A DNA stretch of 64,000 nt from Kitasatospora sp. NBC_01287 (GTDB lineage: Bacteria > Actinomycetota > Actinomycetes > Streptomycetales > Streptomycetaceae). Where the stretch lies: positions 5,308,501 to 5,372,500 of the forward strand of contig NZ_JAPEPB010000001.1 of NCBI RefSeq assembly GCF_026340565.1, read 5' to 3'. Numbering within the stretch: the stretch's first letter is position 1; every line of letters starts with the position of its first letter. Below the pieces are notes generated by a model. The model saw nothing but the letters and a program-made list of their open reading frames with translations, made no database searches and was not told the DNA's origin. The translations under genes were made by a program, and so were the position numbers. Positions 1 to 7,931 of this stretch are shown one piece after another.

Positions 1-463
1 CCAGCCCGCGGCCGTGCAGCAGCGGGGCCAGCGCGACCCCGGCGGCGGCCGGCGCGAGCAGTGAGGCGGCTGCCAGCACCAGCGGCGCCCGCCGCCCGGC
101 CAGGCCGGGCGAGGCCGCCGTCCCGCCCGCCCCCCTGCCCGTCGTCCCGTTCCCCGTCCCCGCCCCGGTGCCGGGCCGCTGGTCCCGGTCGACCAGGTGC
201 CGCCCGATCTCGAAGGCGTACAGCGCCACCGCCAGTTGGGCCAGCCCGTTCAGCACCGACTGCACCTCCTGGCCGAAGAGCTGCCGGTGCACGCCCGGCA
301 GCAGCCGTCCCAGCACCGAGGGGCCCAGGGCCACCCCCACGGCGATCTCGGCCAGCACGGCCGGCTGCCCGAACCGGGTGGCCAGGCTCCCGGCGCCGCG
401 GCTCAGCCCGAGCAGCACCGCGAGACCGGCCAGCAGCCGGGTGGTCAGGTCGAAGGAGCTCAT
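1..463 (-). CDS. Kef-type cation/proton antiporter, 5' part only (runs off the window)
   Basis: This is the N-terminal part (154 codons) of a membrane sodium or potassium/proton antiporter of the CPA2 type. Read on the minus strand from the ATG at 463, the protein begins MSSFDLTTRLLAGLAVLLGL, a hydrophobic first helix. It then carries the segment GQPAVLAEIAVGVALGPS, which matches the conserved second helix of Kef/NapA-like exchangers. A Gly/Thr/Arg-rich loop follows at about residues 110-128, and a further Ala/Leu-rich helix runs into the window edge. The gene is divergent from proC across a 491-base gap. The exported ion and the C-terminal regulatory domain, if any, cannot be judged from this fragment. 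Confidence 0.8.
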   Translation of the reverse strand, partial: MSSFDLTTRLLAGLAVLLGLSRGAGSLATRFGQPAVLAEIAVGVALGPSVLGRLLPGVHRQLFGQEVQSVLNGLAQLAVALYAFEIGRHLVDRDQRPGTGAGTGNGTTGRGAGGTAASPGLAGRRAPLVLAAASLLAPAAAGVALAPLLHGRGL

Positions 464-954
464 CGGCGATCCTGGCCGTAGCCACCCTGCGTGGTCGGCC
501 GGCAGGGGGCGTGCGAGGCGGCGGTCATGCGGAACCTCCCGGCCTCCGCCGATATCCGGAGCTGCGGCGGAGCAAATTATTACAACGTAATTGACAATCA
601 GAAATATAACGGGTCACTGAATAGTCGCCCCGAGGCCGCTCCTGGTGGCGTCGTACTGTCCGAAGTCCCAGCCGTGCCGGGGCGCCGCGAATGCCCCGGG
701 ACTTCCCCCGCGGCCGCCCTGTGACTGCCGGATCGACTGGCGTGTCGCAGCGCGTCCGAGAGTGCCGCGCCGGGCCCGCGCCGGGGCCGCGCCGGGGCCG
801 CGCGGGTCCGCCGCGCCGGTCCGCCACGCGGGTCCGCGGTGCCGGTCCCGCCCGGTGCGGCACGGGCGTCCGCCGGGTGGACGGGCCCCCGCCCGGAGCA
901 GGCCTGGTGCGAGGATGGGCCGCAGTACCCTCGCGGTGATCAAGGAGCCGAGCC
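464..954. promoter_or_regulatory. Divergent intergenic region with an AT-rich operator-like island
   Basis: No gene is supported in these 491 bases between the antiporter (minus) and proC (plus). Most of it is GC-rich, but 571-620 is a sharp AT-rich island containing a perfect inverted repeat ATTAC-AAC-GTAAT at 579-591. A TTGACA hexamer at 591-596 abuts it, without a clear partner -10. The island lies about 115-130 bases upstream of the antiporter start and about 365 bases upstream of proC, so I infer that it serves the antiporter. Confidence 0.4.
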
Positions 955-1782
955 ATGAGCAACAGCGCCGTCCATCCCCAGCGGATCGCCTTCCTGGGCA
1001 CCGGGAAGATCGGCGAAGCCCTCCTCTCCGGCCTGCTGCGGGCCGGCAAGCGCCCGGCCGAGATCTGGGTCACGGCCCGCCGCCCCGAGCGGGCCGCCGA
1101 ACTGGCCCGCAAGTACGGCGTCGCGGCCTGCGGCAACCGCGAGGCCGCCAAGCTGGCCGACACCCTGATCCTGGCGGTCAAGCCGCAGGACATGGGCACG
1201 CTGATGGAGGAGCTGGGCCCGCACGTCGGCAGTGACCGGCTGGTCATCTCGGCCGCCGCCGGCATCCCCACCCGCTGGTTCGAGGCCCGGCTGCCGGGCG
1301 GTACCCCGGTGGTGCGGGTGATGCCCAACACGCCGGTGCTGGTGGACGAGGGGATGAGCGTCATCTCGGGCGGCTCGCACGCCGGCGAGGAGCACCTGCG
1401 CCGCGCCGAGGAGATCTTCCAGTCGGTCGGCAAGGCGCTGCGGCTGCCCGAGTCCCAGCAGGACGCGGCCACCGCGCTCTCCGGCTCGGGCCCCGCCTAC
1501 TTCTACTACCTGGTCGAGGCGATGACCGACGCCGGGATCCTGCTCGGCCTGCCCCGGCAGGTGGCGCACGACTTGATCGTGCAGTCCGCGATCGGCGCCT
1601 CGGTGATGCTGCGCGACTCCGGCGAGCACCCGGTCAAGCTGCGCGAGGCGGTCACCTCACCGGCCGGCACCACCATCGCGGCCATCCGCGAGCTGGAGAA
1701 CCACGGCGTGCGGGCCGCGCTGCTGGGCGCGCTGGAGGCGGCCAGGAACCGCTCCCGCGAGCTGGCCTCGGGCGGGAAGTGA
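955..1782 (+). CDS. proC: Pyrroline-5-carboxylate reductase
   Basis: This enzyme reduces 1-pyrroline-5-carboxylate to L-proline with NAD(P)H, the last step of proline synthesis in the cytoplasm. The 275-residue length is normal for ProC. The N-terminal Rossmann motif FLGTGKIGEAL is at about residues 13-23. The family segments ILAVKPQDM, VVRVMPNTP and ALSGSGPAYFYYLVEAM, and the C-terminal signature beginning LREAVTSPAGTT, are all present. The ATG at 955 has a good ribosome site (AAGGAG) 7 bases upstream. The stop overlaps a possible GTG start of the next gene by four bases, so the HAD phosphatase behind it is probably translationally coupled. Confidence 0.95.
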   Translation: MSNSAVHPQRIAFLGTGKIGEALLSGLLRAGKRPAEIWVTARRPERAAELARKYGVAACGNREAAKLADTLILAVKPQDMGTLMEELGPHVGSDRLVISAAAGIPTRWFEARLPGGTPVVRVMPNTPVLVDEGMSVISGGSHAGEEHLRRAEEIFQSVGKALRLPESQQDAATALSGSGPAYFYYLVEAMTDAGILLGLPRQVAHDLIVQSAIGASVMLRDSGEHPVKLREAVTSPAGTTIAAIRELENHGVRAALLGALEAARNRSRELASGGK

Positions 1783-1787
1783 TCGCC

Positions 1788-2444
1788 ATGGACCGCTATG
1801 ACCTGGTCGTCCTCGACAACGACGGCGTGCTGGTGGACAGCGAGCCGATATCCAACCGCCTGCTGGCCGAGTACCTCACCGGCCTGGGCTTCCCGACCAC
1901 CCTGGAGGACTCCTACCGCGACTACATGGGCCGGGCGAGCCACGCGGTGCACGAGGTGGTCGCCGAGCGCTTCGGCGGCACCATGCCCGCCGACTTCCCG
2001 CAGGCCTTCCACGACCGGGTCTTCGCCGCCTTCGAGACCGAACTGACCCCGGTGCCCGGCGCCGCCGAGCTGCTCCAGGAGCTGGCCGGGCGCGGCACGC
2101 CGTACTGCCTGGCCTCCTCGGCCGGGCACGGCTGGATCCGCGCCGCCCTCGACCGCACCGGTCTGCGGGGCTTCTTCCCCGAGGAGCGGATCTTCAGCTC
2201 CCAGGACGTCGGCATCGGCAAGCCCGCGCCCGACCTGTTCCTGCACGCCGCTCGTACCCTGGCGGTAGAGCCGGTCCGCTGCCTGGTGGTCGAGGACAGC
2301 GCGATGGGCGTGCTGGCCGCCCGGGCGGCCGGGATGGACGTGTACGGCTACACCGCGCTCACCCCGGCCGAGCGGCTCACCGAGGCCGGCGCGACCGGGC
2401 TGATCGGCACGCTCGCCGAGGTCGCGAAGCTGCTCGACGCCTGA
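1788..2444 (+). CDS. HAD-superfamily phosphatase (beta-phosphoglucomutase-like)
   Basis: This is a cytoplasmic HAD hydrolase of the subfamily that includes beta-phosphoglucomutase and phosphoglycolate phosphatase. Motif I is LDNDGVLVDSE near the N-terminus, giving the nucleophile Asp and the acid/base Asp. Motif II is the Ser in CLASSAG, the lysine is in GIGKPAPDLF, and motif III is VVEDSAMGVLAARAAGM. A helical cap lies between motif I and motif II. I chose the ATG at 1788; a GTG at 1779 overlapping the proC stop is an alternative that adds three residues. The substrate is not evident. The gene is likely co-transcribed with proC. Confidence 0.88.
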   Translation: MDRYDLVVLDNDGVLVDSEPISNRLLAEYLTGLGFPTTLEDSYRDYMGRASHAVHEVVAERFGGTMPADFPQAFHDRVFAAFETELTPVPGAAELLQELAGRGTPYCLASSAGHGWIRAALDRTGLRGFFPEERIFSSQDVGIGKPAPDLFLHAARTLAVEPVRCLVVEDSAMGVLAARAAGMDVYGYTALTPAERLTEAGATGLIGTLAEVAKLLDA

Positions 2445-2529
2445 CCCCGGCCGCTCGACGCCTGATCGTTGCGGTCGTGACCCTCCCCAAACGGGCGGCC
2501 ACCCCCTACGCTCGCGCCAATATCGTCGT

Positions 2530-2554
2530 ACCGGCCAGTAGCCACTGGGCCGGT
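2530..2554 (+). promoter_or_regulatory. Imperfect inverted repeat just upstream of the MFS start
   Basis: ACCGGCCAGT pairs with ACTGGGCCGGT across an AGCC loop with one bulged G. The element ends at the GTG codon at 2553 and lies 17 bases before the ATG at 2571. It could be a transcription factor site or a leader hairpin. This is a structural observation only. Confidence 0.35.
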
Positions 2555-2570
2555 GGTGAGCGAGGTCCGG

Positions 2571-3785
2571 ATGACGACGCAGGCCGAGACACCGGCCGAC
2601 CTGGCCCGGTTGCGCCAGGCCCGTACCGCGCTGCTGGTCAGCTTCCTGATCCAGGGGGTGGCGTTCGCCCTGCTGGTCACCCGGATCCCGGGCATCCAGC
2701 GGCAGTACGGGCTGAGCGACGGCACGCTGACCGTCTTCCTGGCCGCCGTGCCGATCCTGGCCGGCGTCGGTTCGATCAGCTCCGAGCAGATCGTCAAGCG
2801 GACCACCCCGCGCGCCGTGCTGCGGGTGGTCCAGCCCGCCCTCTGCCTCACCCTGGTCGGGGTGGGCCTGGGCCACACGCTCTGGGCGCTCGCCCTCTCA
2901 CTGGCCGCCTTCGGCCTGCTGGTCGGCGCGCTCGACGCCTCGATGAACATGCTCGGGGTCGGCCTGCAGCACCGCTACGGCCGCTCGATCATGCTCGGCT
3001 TCCACGCCGCCTTCAGCGCCGGCGGGATCATCGGCGCGCTGCTCGCCAGCGCCGGGGCGCACCTGCACCTGATCACGCTCTTCGGCTGCTGCGCGGCCGT
3101 GCTGGTCCCGGCCGCGCTGGTCAACGGGCGCTTCCTGGCCGGCCCCCGCGAGCTGGGCGCCGCCGTCCAGGAGGCCGTCGCGGCGGCCGCCCGGTCCATC
3201 CCCTGGAAGCCGCTGCTGCCGCTCTGCGCCGCGATGGCCTTCGCCTACATCGCCGACGCCACGGTCTCCAACTGGAGCGCCAAGTACCTGACCGAGACCC
3301 TGCACAGCACCGACCGGGTGGCCGCCCTCGCCTACGCCGGCTACATGGTCGCGCTGCTGCTCGGGCGCAGCTTCGGCGACCGCGGCGTGCAGCACTTCGG
3401 CGCGGTGCCGGTGGTGCGCGGCGGCGCGGCGGTGGCCGCGCTCGGCTTCGGCATCGCGGCCGCGGCGCCCGCGCCGTGGGCCGGGATCGCCGGCTTCACG
3501 GTGCTGGGCGTGGGGATCTGCGTGGTCATCCCGCAGGTCTTCGCGGCCGGCGGCCGGCTCTTCCCCCGGGACTCCGACGCGGCGGTGGCCCGGCTCAACC
3601 TCTTCAACTACGTCGGCTTCCTGATCGGCTCCCCGCTGGTCGGCGCGATCGCCGGGGCGAGCTCCTTCCGCTGGGCGCTGCTGGCCCCGATGGTGCTGGT
3701 GCTCGCCGTGGTCCCGCTCGCCGGGCACTTCGCCCCGGCGCCGAGCGAACCACTAGCGTTGGACCATGCCTCCAGCCGAGCCTGA
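2571..3785 (+). CDS. Major facilitator superfamily transporter
   Basis: This is an inner-membrane transporter with about twelve hydrophobic segments in 404 residues, typical of the MFS. The first helix is near residues 20-38 (ALLVSFLIQGVAFALLVTRI), and the internal symmetry of two six-helix halves is visible, with a polar loop around residues 195-210. The family resembles sugar or drug exporters of the YbjJ/FucP-like group, but no substrate motif is decisive. The ATG at 2571 is preferred because GAGG lies 5 bases upstream; an in-frame GTG at 2553 would add six residues. The 3' end overlaps the start of acuC by 20 bases, so the two are probably co-expressed. Confidence 0.85.
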   Translation: MTTQAETPADLARLRQARTALLVSFLIQGVAFALLVTRIPGIQRQYGLSDGTLTVFLAAVPILAGVGSISSEQIVKRTTPRAVLRVVQPALCLTLVGVGLGHTLWALALSLAAFGLLVGALDASMNMLGVGLQHRYGRSIMLGFHAAFSAGGIIGALLASAGAHLHLITLFGCCAAVLVPAALVNGRFLAGPRELGAAVQEAVAAAARSIPWKPLLPLCAAMAFAYIADATVSNWSAKYLTETLHSTDRVAALAYAGYMVALLLGRSFGDRGVQHFGAVPVVRGGAAVAALGFGIAAAAPAPWAGIAGFTVLGVGICVVIPQVFAAGGRLFPRDSDAAVARLNLFNYVGFLIGSPLVGAIAGASSFRWALLAPMVLVLAVVPLAGHFAPAPSEPLALDHASSRA

Positions 3786-4965
3786 CCAGTCCTGCAGCCT
3801 GTGCCTCTTCTGGGACGAGGGGGTCACCGCCTACAACTTCAGCCCGGCCCACCCGATGGACCCGACCCGGCTCGCGCTCACCATGCGGCTGGTCGAGGCG
3901 TTCGGGCTGCCGGCGCTGCCCGGGGTGACGGTGACCGCCGCCCCGCCGGCCGGTGAGTCCACCCTGCACCTGGTGCACCGGCTCGACTACATCGAGGCGG
4001 TCCGCAAGGCCGCCGCCGACCCGGGCACGCTGGACGAGCCGCACGGCCTGGGCACCGAGGACAACCCGGTCTTCCCGGAGATGCACACCGCCTCCGCGCT
4101 GATCGCCGGCCAGTCGGTCGGCGCCGCGGAGGCGGTCTGGCACGGCCGGGCCCGGCACGCCGTCAACTTCGCCGGCGGCCTGCACCACGCGATGCCCGGC
4201 CGGGCCTCCGGCTTCTGCGTCTACAACGACGCCGCCCTGGCGGTGGCCCGGCTGCTCGAACTGGGCGCCGAGCGGGTCGTCTACGTGGACGTGGACGTGC
4301 ACCACGGCGACGGCGTGCAGCAGGCCTTCTGGGACGACCCCAGAGTGCTCACCATCTCGCTGCACGAGCACCCCAGCACGCTCTTCCCGCAGACCGGCTG
4401 GGCCACCGAGACCGGCGGCGCGGAAGCCCCGGGCGCGGCCGCCAACCTGCCGCTGCCGGCCGGCACCGGCGACGCGGGCTGGCTGCGCGCCTTCCACGCG
4501 CTGGTCCCCGAGCTGATCGCCGCCTTCCGGCCCGAGGTGATCGTCAGCCAGCACGGCGCGGACACCCACCTGGAGGACCCGCTGGCCCACCTCGCGGTCA
4601 CCGTGGACGCCCAGCGCGCGGTCGCCGCCGCGCTGCACGAGCTGGCCCACCAGCACTGCGAGGGCCGCTGGGTGGCGCTCGGCGGGGGCGGCTACGCGGT
4701 GGTGGACGTGGTGCCGCGGACCTGGACCCACCTGGTGGCCACCGCCGCGGGGCACCCGATCGACCCGGCCGCCGAGACCCCCGAGGCCTGGCGCGCCGAG
4801 GTCTACCGCCGCACCCGGCAGCCGGCCCCGTCCCGGATGACCGACGGCGCCGACGCGCGCTTCCGCGACTTCGCCGAGTCCGGCTACGATCCCGGCGACC
4901 GCCTCGACCAGGCGATCCTGGCCACCCGCCGGGCGGTCTTCCCGCACCACGGCCTGCTGCCGTGA
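3766..4965 (+). CDS. acuC: Acetoin utilisation protein AcuC / class I histone-deacetylase-like enzyme
   Basis: This is a zinc-dependent deacetylase of the arginase-deacetylase fold; family members deacetylate acetyl-lysine, for example on acetyl-CoA synthetase. The 399-residue protein has the full HDAC core: the His pair in GGLHHAMPGRASGFCVYND, the metal ligands in VYVDVDVHHGDGVQ, and the second Asp motif SQHGADTHLEDP. The late Gly-rich loop GGGGYAVVD is also present. Its ATG lies inside the 3' end of the MFS gene. The C-terminal extension after about residue 330 (YRRTRQPAPSRM and onward) is usual for actinobacterial AcuC. No acetoin dehydrogenase genes are nearby, so the physiological target is not given by context. 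Confidence 0.92.
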   Translation: MPPAEPDQSCSLCLFWDEGVTAYNFSPAHPMDPTRLALTMRLVEAFGLPALPGVTVTAAPPAGESTLHLVHRLDYIEAVRKAAADPGTLDEPHGLGTEDNPVFPEMHTASALIAGQSVGAAEAVWHGRARHAVNFAGGLHHAMPGRASGFCVYNDAALAVARLLELGAERVVYVDVDVHHGDGVQQAFWDDPRVLTISLHEHPSTLFPQTGWATETGGAEAPGAAANLPLPAGTGDAGWLRAFHALVPELIAAFRPEVIVSQHGADTHLEDPLAHLAVTVDAQRAVAAALHELAHQHCEGRWVALGGGGYAVVDVVPRTWTHLVATAAGHPIDPAAETPEAWRAEVYRRTRQPAPSRMTDGADARFRDFAESGYDPGDRLDQAILATRRAVFPHHGLLP

Positions 4966-5068
4966 AGGCCTTCTGGACGTGAGGGCGACTGGGCCGGACA
5001 ATTGACCGGCTACGTACTGCAACAGGCGCATCTCTGACCGTACAAGGAGTCGGCGCCACCCTCTTCCC

Positions 5069-5104
5069 ACGCGTATCACCCGCAACTACTCTGGGGATAC
5101 GCGT
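5069..5104. promoter_or_regulatory. Perfect 9-bp inverted repeat upstream of the small HTH gene
   Basis: ACGCGTATC (5069-5077) and GATACGCGT (5096-5104) are exact inverted repeats separated by 18 bases. The element ends 63 bases before the ATG of the HTH gene. A GGTG-GAGT-CACC inverted repeat follows at 5110-5121. Together they look like an operator region for a developmental regulator gene. Confidence 0.5.
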
Positions 5105-5167
5105 GTGTCGGTGGAGTCACCGGAGGGGAAGCCGGTGCCTTGCACACGGAAAAGGGTCGGTGAGGTC

Positions 5168-5377
5168 ATGAGTTCCGGCGAACGCCCCTTGCAAGAGGTC
5201 AACTTCCTGACCGTGGCGGAAGTCGCCTCGGTCATGAGGGTCTCCAAGATGACGGTCTACCGGCTGGTGCACAGCGGTGAGCTGCCTGCCATCCGGGTCG
5301 GCCGGTCCTTCCGGGTGCCCGAACAGGCGGTCCACGACTACCTCAAGGACTCCTATGTCGGCCGGCAGAGCGCCTGA
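5168..5377 (+). CDS. Small MerR/excisionase-type helix-turn-helix protein (BdtA-like)
   Basis: This 69-residue DNA-binding protein consists almost only of a winged HTH of the excisionase/BldC class: FLTVAEVASVMRVS, the recognition helix and wing SKMTVYRLVHSGELPAIRVG, then SFRVPEQAVHDYL. The ATG at 5168 has GAGG 4-5 bases upstream. A GTG at 5105 in frame would add 21 residues, but these are poor in family character. In S. coelicolor, from memory, the gene in this position next to bS22 is bdtA, a target of the developmental repressor BldD. The identity is inferred from sequence type plus position. It sits upstream of bS22 on the same strand, with its own putative operator. Confidence 0.85.
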   Translation: MSSGERPLQEVNFLTVAEVASVMRVSKMTVYRLVHSGELPAIRVGRSFRVPEQAVHDYLKDSYVGRQSA

Positions 5378-5400
5378 CCGCCGGGCGCGTTCCGCCCCGA

Positions 5401-5430
5401 TTACGGTGCTGGGCGCGCAAACGGTAGGCT
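5401..5430 (+). promoter_or_regulatory. Promoter for bS22
   Basis: TTACGG (5401-5406) and TAGGCT (5425-5430) are separated by 18 bases, which fits a principal-sigma promoter of a streptomycete. The start codon of bS22 is about 68 bases downstream. Confidence 0.5.
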
Positions 5431-5498
5431 AGGCCCTCCGTCAGTCGTATGGACTCCGTCTCTCACGGGCGGGAGTCTCAGTGAGCGAGGGTTGTTCC

Positions 5499-5597
5499 GT
5501 GGGCTCTGTCATCAAGAAGCGTCGCAAGCGTATGGCCAAGAAGAAGCACCGCAAGCTTCTGAAGCGGACCCGCGTGCAGCGTCGCAACAAGAAGTAA
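5499..5597 (+). CDS. Small basic ribosomal protein bS22 (AURKAIP1/COX24 family)
   Basis: This 32-residue, extremely basic peptide starts MGSVIKKRRKRMAKKKHRKL and ends RRNKK. It is the actinobacterial 30S ribosomal protein bS22, a homologue of the C-terminus of mitochondrial AURKAIP1. More than half of its residues are Lys or Arg. The GTG at 5499 is the only sensible start. It has its own promoter upstream and a rho-independent terminator 27 bases after the stop, so it is a monocistronic, probably highly expressed, gene. Confidence 0.92.
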   Translation: MGSVIKKRRKRMAKKKHRKLLKRTRVQRRNKK

Positions 5598-5623
5598 CAC
5601 CTGCGGAGCTCGCTCCAGGTGCA

Positions 5624-5660
5624 GTGCTGCCCGTCCCGGCCTCGCCGGGGCGGGCAGCAC
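5624..5660 (+). terminator. Rho-independent-type hairpin after bS22
   Basis: A 17-bp stem (5624-5640 with 5644-5660, one G-T wobble) closes a CTC loop. As usual in this GC-rich group, there is no long U tract. Confidence 0.75.
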
Positions 5661-5735
5661 CCGTTTCGGCTCCTTGACGCGGTACGGTGCAAGCACCCGC
5701 CCCGCACGGGGCGAGGGCAGGGAGGGCGGCGAGAC

Positions 5736-6815
5736 GTGGGCAAGGTCGTGCTGGTCACCGGTGTGGCCCGGCAGCTCGGCGCCCGGTTCGCCGAGCGGAT
5801 CCGCCGCGAGCCGGGGGTGGACCTGGTGGTCGGGGTGGACACCGAACCCCCGCGCCGCCCGGTCGGCCCCGCGGCCGGCGAGCAGGACCGGGCCGCCGCC
5901 GACTACACCTTCGCGCACGCCGACCTGCGCCGCCCCGCGATCGCCCGGGTGCTGGCCGAGTACGGGGTGGACACCGTGGTGCACCTCAACGTCAGCGCCA
6001 CCAACCCGGTCGCCGTGGCCCGCGCCACGGTCAAGGAGATCAACGTCATCGGCAGCATGCAGCTGCTCGGTGCCTGCCAGCAGTCCGGCCTGGTGCGCCG
6101 CCTGGTGGTGAAGTCGACCACCGGCGTCTACGGCGCCACCCCGCGCGACCCGGCCGTCTTCGCCGAGCGGACCCCGCCCAAGACCCTGCCGACCGGCGGC
6201 TTCGCCAAGGACGCGGCCGAGGTCGAGGGCTACGTGCGCGGCTTCGCCCGGCGCCGACCCGACATCGCCGTCACCGTGCTGCGGTTCGCCAACCTGGTCG
6301 GCCCCGGCGCCGACACGCCGCTCGCCGAGTACTTCGCGCTGCCGGTGCTGCCCACCGCGCTCGGCCACGACCCGCGGCTGCAGTTCGTGCACGAGGACGA
6401 CGCCGTCGAGGTGCTGCGGCTGGCCGCGCTGGACCCGGGCGACGGCGGCCCGCGGCGGACCGGCACCTTCAACGTCGCGGGCGAGGGCGTGCTGCTGCTC
6501 TCGCAGTGCGCCCGGCGGCTGGGCCGGCCCACCGTCCCGGTGCTGCTGCCGGCGCTCGGCTGGGTGGCCGCGCTGGCCAAGCGGACCAGGGTCTCGGACT
6601 TCTCCACCGAGCAGATCGGCCTGCTGGCTCACGGCCGGGTGGTGGACACCACCGCGCTGCGCGAAGTCTTCGGCTACCGCCCGCGGTTCACCACGCCCGA
6701 GGCCTTCGCCGACTTCGCCGCCGGGCAGCGCGGCGGCCTGCTGCCGCCCGAGCGGCTGACCGCCGTCACCGACCGGCTGGCCGCGCTGCTGCTCGCCACC
6801 GACCACAGGAGCTGA
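5736..6815 (+). CDS. NAD-dependent epimerase/dehydratase (extended SDR)
   Basis: This is a 359-residue extended short-chain dehydrogenase that probably acts on a nucleotide sugar or a related substrate. The N-terminal nucleotide motif VLVTGVARQLGARFAERI is a variant of TGxxGxxG with Ala-Arg in place of the middle Gly. The active-site region KSTTGVYG contains Ser/Thr, but the classical YxxxK is replaced: the later segment GGFAKDAAEVEGYVRGFAR has Lys without the Tyr four residues before. It may therefore be a non-canonical or non-catalytic member. I chose the GTG at 5736, which has GGGAGGG about 10 bases upstream; earlier starts add a low-quality leader. The acyltransferase gene follows after 6 bases, so an operon acting on an envelope lipid or glycan is plausible. 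Confidence 0.85.
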   Translation: MGKVVLVTGVARQLGARFAERIRREPGVDLVVGVDTEPPRRPVGPAAGEQDRAAADYTFAHADLRRPAIARVLAEYGVDTVVHLNVSATNPVAVARATVKEINVIGSMQLLGACQQSGLVRRLVVKSTTGVYGATPRDPAVFAERTPPKTLPTGGFAKDAAEVEGYVRGFARRRPDIAVTVLRFANLVGPGADTPLAEYFALPVLPTALGHDPRLQFVHEDDAVEVLRLAALDPGDGGPRRTGTFNVAGEGVLLLSQCARRLGRPTVPVLLPALGWVAALAKRTRVSDFSTEQIGLLAHGRVVDTTALREVFGYRPRFTTPEAFADFAAGQRGGLLPPERLTAVTDRLAALLLATDHRS

Positions 6816-6821
6816 GGCCCG

Positions 6822-7838
6822 ATGAGTGCCGCCCACGAGGAGCTGGCCGGCGAGGCCAAGGTGATCCCGATCGAGTCCGCGCCGAGCTGGTCGCCCGGCA
6901 CTGCCGCGGGCGCCGAGGCCTTCGCCGCCAGGCTCGCCGACGGCCTCGGCTCGCTGCTGTCGGGCCGGCTCGGCCCGGTGGCGGAGACGGTGCTCGGCAA
7001 GGGCTGGGAGGGCCGGGCGGCGAGCGGGCTGGCCTTCCTGCGGCGCCGGATCACCGGCGACTACGAGGTGGACGAGTTCGGCTTCGACCGCGAGCTGACC
7101 GAGGAGGTCTTCCTCTCGGTGCTGCGGCCGCTGGCCGAGCAGTACTTCCGGGTGGAGGTCCGCGGCATCGAGCACATCCCGGCCGAGGGCGGCGCGCTGG
7201 TGGTGGCCAACCACTCCGGGGTCGTCCCGCTGGACGCGCTGATGACCCAGGTGGCCATCCACGACCACCACCCCGGCCGCCGGCACCTGCGGATGCTCGC
7301 CGCCGACCTGGTCTTCGTGCTGCCGCTGGTCGGCGAGCTGGCCCGCAAGGCCGGCCACACGCTGGCCTGCAACGAGGACGCCCAGGCGCTGCTGGAGCGC
7401 GGCGAGGTGGTCGGGGTCTGGCCCGAGGGCTTCAAGGGGATCGGCAAGCCCTTCGCCGACCGCTACAAGTTGCAGCGCTTCGGGCGCGGCGGGTTCGTCG
7501 CCTCCGCGCTGCGGGCCCAGGTGCCGATCGTGCCGTGCTCGATCGTGGGCGCCGAGGAGACCTATCCGATGCTGGGCAACGTGAAGAGCCTGGCCCGGCT
7601 GCTGGGGCTGCCCTACCTGCCGATCACCCCGACCTTCCCCTGGCTCGGCCCGCTGGGCGCGATCCCGCTGCCGACCAAGTGGACGATCCAGTTCGGCGAG
7701 CCGATCAGGACCGACGGCTACCCGCCGGAGGCGGCGGAGGACCCGATGCTGGTCTTCAACCTCACCGACGAGGTGCGGGAGACGATCCAGCACACGCTGT
7801 ACCAGCTGCTGGTGGACCGCCGCAGCGTCTTCTTCTGA
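6822..7838 (+). CDS. 1-acyl-glycerol-phosphate acyltransferase family protein (PlsC-like)
   Basis: This 338-residue acyltransferase belongs to the PlsC/LPLAT superfamily, which transfers acyl groups to lysophospholipids or related acceptors at the membrane. The catalytic His block is VVANHSGVVPLDAL, the spaced HX(6)D variant found in an actinobacterial subfamily. The phosphate-binding block is VGVWPEGFKGIG, and the third block VPIVPCSIVGAEE is also present. About 110 residues precede the catalytic domain. It follows the SDR gene by 6 bases and ends just before a strong bidirectional terminator. The exact substrate is not evident. Confidence 0.88.
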   Translation: MSAAHEELAGEAKVIPIESAPSWSPGTAAGAEAFAARLADGLGSLLSGRLGPVAETVLGKGWEGRAASGLAFLRRRITGDYEVDEFGFDRELTEEVFLSVLRPLAEQYFRVEVRGIEHIPAEGGALVVANHSGVVPLDALMTQVAIHDHHPGRRHLRMLAADLVFVLPLVGELARKAGHTLACNEDAQALLERGEVVGVWPEGFKGIGKPFADRYKLQRFGRGGFVASALRAQVPIVPCSIVGAEETYPMLGNVKSLARLLGLPYLPITPTFPWLGPLGAIPLPTKWTIQFGEPIRTDGYPPEAAEDPMLVFNLTDEVRETIQHTLYQLLVDRRSVFF

Positions 7839-7880
7839 GCAGCGCCTCTTCTGCTGAGTCCACTTCCCAGCGGCGCCGCG

Positions 7881-7927
7881 GCGCCAGGGGCGCACCCGCC
7901 GTCATCGGCCGGGTGCGCCCCTGGCGC
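7881..7927. terminator. Bidirectional terminator between the acyltransferase and rsbN
   Basis: Perfect 18-bp arms (7881-7898 and 7910-7927) flank an 11-base loop. The hairpin lies between the convergent stops at 7838 and 7932 and can serve both transcripts. Confidence 0.85.
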
Positions 7928-7931
7928 GCAC

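Noticed and set aside
5105..5167. A 21-residue N-terminal extension of the small HTH protein from GTG 5105
   Set aside because: The ATG at 5168 has a better ribosome site and the extension lacks family similarity. The GTG is also part of the inverted-repeat region.
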